Origin: Siphonodentalium dalli
Taxonomy: Eukaryota; Mollusca; Scaphopoda; Gadilida; Siphonodentaliidae
NCBI GenBank assembly: GCA_032622095.1
Contig: CP136061.1
Span: 231,196,944 to 231,260,943 of the forward strand
Direction of reading: 5' to 3'
Length of the DNA: 64,000 nt
Positions 21,601-33,600 of this stretch are shown piece by piece. Position numbers and translations under genes: made by a program. The notes beneath the pieces were generated by a model, which saw only the letters and a program-made list of their open reading frames with translations, searched no databases and was not told the DNA's origin. Each line of letters opens with the position of its first letter. The first letter of the stretch is position 1.

Positions 21601-24600
21601 CCAATTGTTGATTCTGCAAATGTTTCAATTGATTATGATGTAACAACCATTGTTGACGTGCCAAATTGTTCTGATGTTCATGGCGTTAGTTCATCTATAC
21701 CACATTTATCGGCAATCTCCCCGATTAGGAATGCCAATTTGAGCAATTCTTGTTCCCCACCCAAATTACTAGGTCCCATGACTTCTTCCCCAAAAGGTGA
21801 CCCAACAGCATCTGCTGATGCCAGTAATTTCTCGATCAATGGCGAAATTGCGATCGCCAGTGGTGGTCATCCAATACGGGATGGTAAGTTTATCGGTGTG
21901 AATAATGTTCTGGATGTTATCTCGTCATGTGTCACCCCACTCCCAAGTATTCCAACTGGATTGAAGGAGGATGTGTGTTTCGTAGTGGATAATTCAAATA
22001 ATGTCGATAGGAAGTCACGAGGACAGAAATGTGTTTGGTGGGACGACTGTGGTGCATGGGAGTCCAAATCGTGTTCGCCGACTGTTTATTTCATTCGAGG
22101 ATCTAATGGTAGTTTTTGGACGAGATATTCGGTGATAATGGCCTTACATCTTCTGATTGTTCTGCAATTTTCGATTATCGACTGGACAAAAGTGAACGAA
22201 CAATAACATTGACGGCACCTACATTTCTAGAATATTTCCGAAATAGACTGACACCGATATTAAGAGAAAACTACGAGACATTAAGACAAACACCAAATCT
22301 GATGGCAGATGGAAAATGGACGAACAATAACTGTGAATCGCTAAACCATATTCTGAAGCAGGCCGTTGAGTGGAAATCGAAACCTCTAGTGGAATTAGTG
22401 AAAATAATATACAATGTAGTTAAAGGTGAGTATGACGAATTAGAACGCAGTATTTTCGGTTTTGGACAATTCAAACTCATAGAGCAGTTCCATAAATTTA
22501 AAGTTGCACCTGATATATGGAACCAGAAATCAACTGAAGTTCGGCGACGACATTTTGAGAAATTCTTAAGACAAATCAGACCGACAAACGATCGACTGCA
22601 ACAGACAACGGACGGACGGAGGATTGTTTTAACTGCGACGAATGGAGGGAAGAAGCCAGGACAGACCAAACGAAAGTGTACTGCAAAAACATCATCTATT
22701 CCAAAAATTCCAAGGATAGGCGAGTAAACATTAGAATATCACATCCCATATCAAGACAATAAATAAACATAACTTACCTTGTACCATGAACATTATATTT
22801 TGAATAAATATTTTTCAGCTCTTGAGTTCATTATTTCCCTCTACTTGTCAATTGGGTCTATAACAACACCATTCTTGTTCAGCTATTTTATACATGTACA
22901 TATATATATGTTTTATACCATTGCTTGTGCTCCATTGTTTTGTGCTGTCATTTACATATTATGTTATAAACGTTTTGTTGCATGTTTTGAATTCAATAAA
23001 CTATGAAAAATATATAATTCTCCTATCTAACGCACCCATGCCCAATCAGTTATCCTCCAATTAATATCTGTCCACGAAGCCAGTAAGATAATCCTGTTTT
23101 GAATTCAATAAACTATGAAAAATATCAAATTCTCCTATCTAACGCACCCATGCCCAATCAGTTATCCTCCAATTAATATCTGTCCACGAAGCCAGTAAGA
23201 TAATCCTCTTACTTTCCGGATCAGAAATCACGTAATTTTAGTTAGGCTTCATGATCCTCTAAGTATCACTAAGCAAACAAACCCATCAGATTTCGGAAAT
23301 TAATTATAAAAAACAAATTGCAAAGTAACATCTAACATGATCATTTAGTGGTATAAATCCATTTTATCAGTCAATAAATCATGTAGACCTACTATATATT
23401 GCATTACTGCGGGGACCTACGCGAATTGAGTGACCTACGGAGACCTACGCAAATCTAGGGACCTACTGCATAACGCAGTACCCCATGGCTGCGGGCAAAT
23501 TCTGAAATTGTCCTGATTTCTCCACAGTTACTCACTTAGTACTTACTGGACATAAAGTCCCAAAAATAAGGTTTTAAATTAGTGATGAGCCGATAATCGG
23601 GAAACTACAATCGGAATCGGCCGATTGTGGCCCATCGGATGACAATCGGACTAAATCGGTACTCGGGTTTCAACATCGGCATTTCCGATTGTCTAAATAA
23701 AAATCAGGTGCTTGTTTTTCTTCAATAAACTGTTTTAAATATGACGATGTATTGTTGAATAAATGACCAGTAAACTTGGGGAAAGTGATTTACCAAACAC
23801 AAACTTGATATATACAGCCATGTCCTCTTCAATACCCCGGCCATACCTGGGTCTATGTTTGAACAATACAGTGGGGAACGCCGGGAAGCACGTGACACTT
23901 TGGGTTAGAGCCAGGCTGTGATGATGACGCCGTGATTACGGGTTATAATAAATTATATGATGATGTACACATCTTCAATAAACTGTTTTAAATATGACGA
24001 TGTATTGTTGAATAAATGACCAGTAAACTTGGGGAAAGTGATTTACCAAACACAAACTTGATATATACAGCCATGTCCTCTTCAATACCCCGGCCATACC
24101 TGGGTCTATGTTTGAACAATACAGTGGGGAACGCCGGGAAGCACGTGACACTTTGGGTTAGAGCCAGGCTGTGATGATGACGCCGTGATTACGGGTTATA
24201 ATAAATTATATGATGATGTACACAAATTACATCTCATGGGACTCATGTTAGCCGATACGTAACTTTATTGTTCGTCAACATGTAGACATTGTGATTTATG
24301 TATGTCAGACTATCAAAAATCAAAATGTATGCATACGCAGCACAACAAATCTATCTGTATAGTACACACAGCGTAAAACAGGTATAAACTGTAGAAACCG
24401 AAAGTGCATGTCACGTGACATTTAATTGAGCAGCTGACTTCACTGTTTGTTCAATTAAATATTGAGCATATTTATAACATATTTACTCTCGGGCTCCAAA
24501 TAAAAGTGCAGGCCCCAATAATAGTGCAAGGGGGGGGAATTCCATTGAAAGTTAATAAAAGTGCAGACCCAAATAATAGTGCAGGGGAAACTTTGAGCAA

Positions 24601-27600
24601 AACATCAACTGTTAAACATATTATTTTTACAGTTCGTGTAGGTCAAGTATAGGAATCAACATCGTTCGGTATGTGTCATGTGGTGTTTTATTCAGTATTT
24701 AAATGTTCACATGTGTGTCATATATTTGAATATGTACATGCATAAAGATATAAACTCATCATTTTGGTATCAAAGTCATATAGAAATCTTGAGTTTGTGG
24801 CTTTGTGCTGATTTCAATTTTCATAGCCTCAAAATGAATAAACGTGCAGACCCAAATAAGCACTGTGCAGGGGGGAAATTTCCCAAGAAAATAATAAACG
24901 TGCATGCATGTTTATTTGGAGCCCAAGAGTATCAGGAATAAAAACTGTTCAAGCATTAATAGTCGGATATTAAAAAGAATTAAATAAATTTATTTATTTA
25001 TTTTACTATCTGTAATTAGTCTTTTCAAAGTCTTTCACCCAACACAACTTTCCATTAATTAATGATTAACTTTAAATAGTCGAAGACAATGTCATTCCAT
25101 CCAGTCAGCCTCGTGTGACGTCACGTATAGGTCAGCACCAATGATTATTTTGATGACCATGCCGAAATCAACAATAAAATCGTGTCTGCGAAATTGACAT
25201 TAACATGGTGTAACTTGCAACTAGTTCAGTTGGCTCATTTCCTTTGATGTGATGTCTTTGAGTTGGGATAAAAGAAAAATGCCGTTTGATGAAATGTTAT
25301 CAAAAACGGATCATGGATATGTCGTCATGCACGTGGCTACATCAAACTTTCAAACAATTTGTTGTGGAATAGCCTAGAATACATGGGTATTAAAGTTAAT
25401 GCATTGCATGTGCCTGTATTCGATCACAAGTCCGCCCATACCTACCTATATACTTACCCAAACGTATACTTATTTATTCTGTGTACTGGCATATTACTAC
25501 GGTTGTTGCTTGCTTCTAATTCTAAGTATTATATAACACATACCGGTATAACATATTCTGGTATAATTATTACAATAAATGGAATCGGCACCTGAATCGG
25601 CCGATTGTGATCTCAAATAATCGGCAATCGGCGCAAGGCTCTATTTGACAATCGGCTCATCACTATTTTAAATCGGTATCCTACTATAAAGAGACAAGTT
25701 ATGAAAACATTACCAAATAGCCGGACAAACATATATCTCAAATAAAAGTACAAAACACCGGGCATATGTCACCTTAGATCATGCCATAATCTCTACTCTG
25801 GCTGACGCCCGTAGAGATCATATTCCACCAGTACAAAACACGGGAACTTTTTAAAGTTTTCACAGGGAACCTTATAAAGTCGAAAAATAACGTGGGGAAT
25901 GTATTTCTTTATTAATACCTGTTGCTTAATAATTTATGCATCGGTACGCGAAGGTCCCAGCTCCAGATTACATAAATTAGTTGACTTTTGAGACCCGTTT
26001 CCGTGATAAATATTTATTTTCTTCCCTAACGCGGAAGCATTTAAGATTGGTCGACGAACTTACTACGGTTTCAGTTCACGAAAACGGGTCAAGCTCTACC
26101 TGCGTAACAATAATGCTCACAGAATAGACTGAGCCAGTGAAACGATTGTCGCTGTCACTGGGGGACATTGGCAGGTGACACCTCTGAAGATATCTAGGAT
26201 ATATAGATTGGTTCGGAAGTGAGATAAATCTTTAAACTTATATTTGTCCCATTGCCCATCTGCGATGTAACCTATAGCTTGTCGGGTAATCAACCAGAGT
26301 AGACTACCTGCACGGAATGCTATATAATGACACACATTTCATCGGGGTATAATGCAGGTTGGTTCCCATGTATACGGCATAAAAGTTATTATAAGTGACT
26401 TAAATTGGGTTTAAATATACAGAAAAGGGCTACAACCGAGATATTGAAACAATAAGTGTCAAACTGTCTATAGAAAGTGGAGGATGTCTGCAGAGTGCCC
26501 CCCCCATTCTTTTTTGTCGTGTTCAATTTGTTTTGTTTAATTCTGTGTTAAATCACTTCGCGATCTTGCTCTCTACCTCACCAATCCTTGTCTTGCGTAA
26601 TATCATGCAATTTGGCGTAGACAACGATAATTACACTATCTTAATATTTTGTGAAGTTATACGTTCTTTTAACAACTCAAACGTTCAGTATAGGAAAGTC
26701 ACCAGTTGCTGACCCTGCAGCATGCCAATATTATATACATGTTTGACCTTTTATCCACAAGAAGTTTGTGCTGAAACAGTTCTGGCTCGGATATAAAAAA
26801 AAAAGAAAATAACATAAACCTCGACTATATCTAAACGACGGACGGAATTTATCCCATATAATTTCAGAATACATAATATTCCTGATAGCCAGAACATTAA
26901 ACAATAAACTAAAAGGTACATTGGAACTGCAGATTTATGATTTACACAGTATATACTGTTGAATTAAGTAAGCATGCATGCCTTGGAAAAGTGGAAAATT
27001 CAGGTTGACTAAATATACATGTAGGCTTACAAGAAATGTTGGAATATTTGGGCTTCTAGAGTTTAGGCGCCAAACCTGAAACATGTATATCAAAACTTTC
27101 CTCAATATTTCCCCGATGTACTAGATTATGTAACTTGTAGCCGATGACCATGCTCTGCAGCTATTGCTAGCAACGATTAAAATCATCTTATTGCAGGGTG
27201 CTCGATTGTGTACATGTCAACACTGCACTCGAAATACAAAACAAATCATTATTACAGGTTTTATAACTTATTAAAAACTAATACAATTATATTAGGTTAG
27301 TAGAGTTAAATTGTTGATTATAAATTCCAATACAATCATATTTATGCTGAATTCAGTATATAAAGACAGTTGAGATACACTTTACATTTATATTAAATTA
27401 ATGTGTTTTAGATCGCCAGAGGCAGTTTAGCAAAATACGCAGGTATAGCTTGACCCGTTATCGTGGACTGAAACCATAGTAATGGCGGCCAACCGCGTTA
27501 GGTCGCTTACGTTATTGTGCTGTGAATTTTATGACAGGGAAGAAAATAAATATTTATCACGGAAACGGGTCTCAAAAGTCAAGTAAATTATGAAATCTGG

Positions 27601-30600
27601 AGTTGGGACCTTTGCGTACCGATGCATAAATTATTAAGCAACAGGTATTAACAAAGAAGTACATTCCCCACGTTAATTTTTGACTTTATAAGGTTCCCTG
27701 ACAAAAATTTAAAAAGTTCCCGGGTTTTGTACTGGTGGAATATGACATCTACGGGTGTTAGCCAGATTAGAGATTCATGGCATGATCTAATGTCGCCTTA
27801 GTCCAACAAATTAGAGTATTCGATTAAGATTTTTTTAATATTTGGACATTTACGATTATCTTAATCCTTAGAGTCTAATAATAGAGCTGAAATCCCAGTT
27901 AGCACAGATTTTGAAGCAGGTCAACACCAGTGACCACTGTTATGACTATTCGGATTAAGATATATTTTAATATTTGGAAATTTACGATTATCTTAATCCT
28001 TAGAGTCTAATAATAGAGCTGAAAGCCCAGTTAGCACAGATTTTGAAGCAGCCAGCAGGTCAACACCAGTGACCACCGTTATGACCCCTTCAAAATACCA
28101 TTTTCTCTGAAATTTTGTTCAAATACACACACATGTACATGAGTCTTACCTGTAGCGGAGATATTATTCTTTGTGTTCACACATAGATTGTGATATAAAA
28201 GTTGTCAGAATTACAGATTTGTAGGTTTAATCCTGGAGTGTAAAACATATCACCATTTTCGAAAACAAACGAATGCAATGACGTCATGTTTAGGCCAGGC
28301 AAATTGATTACTCGTGAAAATCAAGATAAACCGTGTATATCTGGAAATATCAACTGGGTCAAATTGTTGTCATTTATAGATAGCATATTAGCGCCAAAGG
28401 TTGTTTGTTAGATAAATAACAATAATAAGGGTCTGTTTGTCCGATTTTGTTGACATTTTCATCATACTATTGTTGTTATCAAAATTATGCCATTGACATT
28501 TCTGTACCAAAAATAAAGATGCCTTTTCTTAAGTAAACAATATTTGAAGAGATATGGAAATTATTTTATTATTTTTGAAATGCAAATTGATTACTTTTAA
28601 AAAGCGTAATAGTCTATGCTTTATGGTTAACCGGACGCTTGGTCTTTCAAGCTTTCCCGCACGTCAAGATTCATCGAGAGTATGATATACATGGCACAAT
28701 AGTTATTATTATTAGTCACTTATGTGGATTATATTCGTATTGCTGTGGATTTTCAGGTAAGTAAATCAGTTGTATTCGATGAATTCACCGACCACCTGCC
28801 CCATGAAATGTTCATAAGTCGAAAACTATGACCAAAGGCCGGAACATATGTTCGATGTTTTAGCATAAAAGCAACACATTTCTAGTAATGAACAGATTAA
28901 CTGAAACGGCACTTGGCCTATATTTTTGTTTGTCTGTTTATAATCGGCATCGGGAAAAAAATCCTGCCGTTCCGATGGTGGTTCCGATTATTTCCGCTTT
29001 TTCCAGTAAAGTGAGAAAACGGTAAATCAACGTTAAAATGAACAGTTGTGTTATGTCTTCTACGGTAAGTAATGGTAAGAATGGTCAGCCTATTATATTT
29101 TAAAGAATATATTTGGTCTTTAATACGGTGAATATGTGTTAAAACGTAACCATACATTGGAAGACTTGGAGATAACCAAAACCTGTTTTAACGACAAATT
29201 ATGTAGAAGAATTGAACCGGTATATATGTATGCATTTTGGTAGCTGTATCATTCCCGATTATCAAATCGAAGCTCGTTTTTATATGCATACAATACGAGA
29301 CCACGTGGCGGCAAATATATTCCCCCGGTAATAAATTGCGCCCAAAATCGTATTTAGCTGTCTGCTATGAAACATCTAGCAATTTCGACGACTGATGCCA
29401 TATATATATATATTTTCCCAAATCGATTCATCCCTACAAATTTCACATTAAATAGGACTACACTTGTAATACTCGCATATCAGAACAAATTCAACCTGTT
29501 AGGCATAAACTTTCCAATTGTTGAAACTAAAGGCCTACTGGACACCCCACCCACTATAGCTTTCTTTACTTCTCTGTATGTGGCTTGACAACCAGTTAGC
29601 GTTTGTATGTAGCACTTACTACATATATATACTTACTATATATATGTCAACAAAAATCCTTCACTCCCTAAAATAATAAGTATATAGTTCCCATAATGTT
29701 CCTATGTGGTCTGGAACAATGAAACTGAGAAATCAGTTTGGTGTGGCCTGAATAAATTATGTTAATTTCTCGTGTTTTCCCAGATTTCTGATCTATTACG
29801 CATGCACGTACTTTCGTTATCGTGAGTGCTCGCAAGCGCAGACGGTCTGAATATCTTTGTCTGTTGTCGTTCTGAGAAAATTTTATGGATTAATAGTGAC
29901 ACAAATTTATGCTAGATAGTTCAGTCATGATATTTAACATTCCAACAAAACGTATTTGACTTATGTTTTGACGAGGGACGGTTGGCGGGCGGGCGGACCT
30001 ATAAAAGAATGCCTTATAACTTTGACATTTGTGAACGGATTTTTGGTATGGCAGTTGCTTCCAATGACTATTTACTGCCTGAGAAAATGGGTCACGTCCG
30101 AACTTTTTTACAAGAGTTATAAATCTTAGATGGTTTTTAGTTAAGTTTTTCACCGTTAGCGCGATAACTCACGCAAATATTAACCAATTTCAACAATATT
30201 TGGTATATGAGACTCTTGCAACAATATCTCGGACGAGTTAGAAAAACCAGGTTTGTCCGAATTTTTTTTCCGGAGTTATGGGTCTTAGTTTGTCTATTTT
30301 TAGCAATTTTATCACCGTTAGCGCGATAACTCGATGAAATATTAACCGATTTCAACAATATTTGGTATATGAGTCTCCTGCAACAATATCTCGGACGAGT
30401 TCGAAAACCAGGTTTGTCCGAAATTTTTTTCGCGGAGTTATGGGTCTTAGTTTGTCTATTTTTAGCAATTTTATCACCGTTAGCGCGATAACTCGATGAA
30501 ATATTAACCGATTTCAACAATATTTGGTATATGAGTCTCCTGCAACAATATCTTGGACGAGTTCGAAAACCAGGTTCGTTTGAATTTTTTTTCGCAGAGT

Positions 30601-33600
30601 TATGGGTCTTAGTTTGTCTATTTTTAGCAATGTTATCACCGTTAGCGCGATAACTCAATCAAATATTAAACGATTTAAACAATATTTGGTGTATGAGTCT
30701 ATTGCAACAATATCTCGGGACGAGTTCAAAAACCTGGTTTGTCCGAATTTTTTTCCGGAGATATGGGTCTTAGTTTGTCTATTTTAATCACAATTTTATC
30801 ACCTTTAGTGCGATAACTCAATGAAATATTAACGGATTCAATTGATATTTGGTATATAGGTCTATTGCAATAATATACCACGGTCCAACTTTTTTTCCCG
30901 GAGTTGTGCACCTTATTGGCAGAAGTTTGGTTCGACTGCCAAAAAACTCGACAAAAGCATCTTAGATGCGTACCCCTTGTTTATTTATAGTTTTATTTGT
31001 GTCAATAGACGTGAACAATGTAATTTAAAGCCTTAAAAGGGGCATGTCCTTCCCCATCAAACTATCGGGTTTTCAGCGAGTAATGCTTTCACGTCCAGAT
31101 TTCGACGATGAGGAAATTCAGATAACATAAAAAAGTCCAAATATTAAAATATATTTTAATCCAAATCGTCTAATTTGTTGTACTAATGTCGCCTGTTTCC
31201 TATAAATAACATACTCATCTACAACTCTGCAGCGATAAAATTATTTCGAATGCAAAATCAAGGGAGTTTGAGACAGTTTTCACCATTAGCAACCAGTGAC
31301 TCGTCGCCATCCATATCGTCATTTTGTTTCTAAGCATCGTGGGAATGGAACCAATCTGATCAATATCCAGACTCCATCGCATTACAGTAATGCCCAAAGT
31401 AATTGACCACTTAACCACAGCAGAAGTATGGGTAATTTTTCAGGATTTTGTCGGATATATGGCTTGTTGCCATTCATCGGAAAGCTCTCGCCGAGAGCTT
31501 TCCGTTGAATGGCAACAAGCCATATTTCCGACTAAATCCTGAAAAATTACCCATAATTCTGCTGTGGTTAAGTGGTCAATTACTTTGGGAATTACTGTAC
31601 TTTCATTTACGTCTGAGGACACCAGGATTCTATCGGATTTCACAAATGAATCGGAAATTCCCATTTTTTTTGTGAAAACTCATTAATATTCATAAGGCAG
31701 TGTTTATCATTGCGATACACACACAGATCTAGACACGTGCACCTGAGGTCATGTAAACATTTAAGAGTAGTCACTCTAACCAATTTCCGTGCAACAAAAT
31801 GCTCTCAAGGTTAATTGCTTCACTATACATGCAGAATACAAGTTTCACCATTCAAATTCTATATTATAAAGAACAATATATTGAAAACATAGCGATAAGC
31901 ACGCTACGATGAATCTTATTGAGCATTACCGCGGTCATGTTGCATCATCTCCTTATTTAGAATACGTGCTTGGATTCACTACGAAGTTGTAATGATCCCT
32001 ATTTGGCACGTGATGTATTATCCATAGGTTGGGAGAAAATACTAGTTTTTTGAATGTCATTGCAAATACAATTCTATTATGTATACTTGTTCTGTCTGAT
32101 CATTCCCCAATTATGAATAAACGTACGTTAGTTTTTATTTTGAACATACAACATTTGGTCAGTTAAGATACGCACGCTATCATGTCGAGTGTGTGGCTTG
32201 TATGAATAAGTGAATGTTAATTGAGTTTGCAGGAAGCTATTCATTGGCCAAGCAAGGCATTGTTCGCTGTGTATTGGCTAGATTTCTCTCGTTTTGAATA
32301 ATTTTAACCACGAGAGTCCTTAGACCGTAAGTTGATTGAAATGAAACACGGTCTAATTTTATTAGACTGGAATGGAACCAGTGTTCTCAAAAAAAGTGCA
32401 TGTGTTCCGACAAACTATTAGTTGCAGAACACCGGTCTTTCCAACTTCAAATTGAACAAGTATTGAAATGAAACAAAAGTTTAATATCACAATTTATAGA
32501 ATGGGTTTATTGGGAAGGATCATGTAATAAATATATTATACAGCAGCATGTAATGCAAATTATACGAGTCGCTATTATTATTTCACAGGTTGAATTGGAC
32601 AAAGATCAACTGAAACGTCTCATAGGTGAAGCCAAAGGGTAAGTTGTTTGTGTGAAATTGTTGTTTTGAATGGAGAACTGAACCATGTGCTGGCTTTAGA
32701 TTGGTTACAACCTGGAATACCTTATAAGCGGCTTATGCCAAAATTATAACCATACTAGTATACAAGCAATTATAGGAATTACAAAAAGTCTCTAATATGC
32801 TGTTTATAAGCAGCCTAAGATCGCCTTATACACCAAATTTCACGGGATTTATCACACCAAAAATGATAAAATGATGATATAGGAGTTTCAGTTGTATGCG
32901 GCATCTTTAATCAAGCCTTGATGTAGTGTATCTGATATGTTTCAATGTTTTGTGTGTACATGTATCATATATCTATTCGCAGTTCATTGGATGACTGTCT
33001 GGCCACAGATTCAGACTCAGATTCTGATGACAATGATGGTGTACAATCCAGTAAGAAAGAGAAAGCTAAGAAATCGCACTCTGCACAGAAACGTAAACAT
33101 GAGGAGACCACAAACGATGAATCTGATTGTATGGATGACGTCATTACGAAATATGGTCTGGATGACTATGATGATGATGAAAAAGGTAGGTAGACAGTGG
33201 GTCCCATTCAGTGGCCTCATTCCACAACCCAAGTATTTCCCAGCTACCAATGTACAGTAATGCCCTAATTAATCGACTCCTTAACCACAGCAGAATTATG
33301 GGTAACTTTTCAGGATTTAGTCGGAAATATAGCTTATTGCCATTCATCGGAAAGCTCTCCCCGAGAGCTTTCCAATGAATGGCAACAAGCCATATTTCCG
33401 ACTAAATCCTGAAAAGTTACACATAATTCTGCTGTGGTTAAGGAGTCGATTAATTAGGGCATTACTGTATGTGCTTCATCGTCATTGAAGTAGAACAAGA
33501 ACATGAAAGAATAGTCTACATTGACTTTGTTCTTATTTTCATTATTAATAACTCTTCAATAATGTGATTTCCCATGTCAAAACCATTACGTGAACATTAC

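Larger units (their letters stand above)
18732..23483 (+). mobile_element. MULE (Mutator-like) DNA transposon with PHD and OTU domains, internally deleted
   Basis: 4752 bp with TIRs of about 290-320 bp (left 18732-19023, right ~23160-23483; outer motif gcgttatgcagtaggtccct) and 9-bp duplications. The + strand carries a PHD-finger exon, an OTU-protease exon and the C-terminal part of a MULE transposase; the DDE core between them is missing. Inserted 75 bp inside PWP1 intron 1, sense to the gene. It is non-autonomous, but the OTU frame is still open. The right TIR has a ~46-bp internal extra segment compared with the left. Confidence 0.85.
23580..25665. mobile_element. Non-autonomous hAT-type DNA transposon, 2086 bp
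   Basis: TIR TAGTGATGAGCCGAT with many cggccgatt/aatcgg motifs in both ends, and perfect 8-bp duplications. No transposase frame. It contains a 253-bp tandem duplication and a nested TA-flanked element, so it has grown by secondary events. Confidence 0.9.
27799..31185. mobile_element. Element B: non-autonomous DNA transposon, 3387 bp
   Basis: Ends TAGTCCAACAAATTAG / CTAATTTGTTGTACTA, with TIR similarity running about 60 bp through an ttaatatttggac motif. Flanked by ATGTCGCCT on both sides. Inside: a 140-bp tandem duplication (27817-28084), unremarkable AT-rich DNA and the 162-bp tandem array. No transposase found. Confidence 0.75.

Noticed and set aside
30137-30658. 173-codon minus frame with 54-residue repeats as a protein gene
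   Set aside because: The frame exists because the 162-bp unit is divisible by 3; composition is odd, no motif, and it lies inside a non-autonomous transposon.
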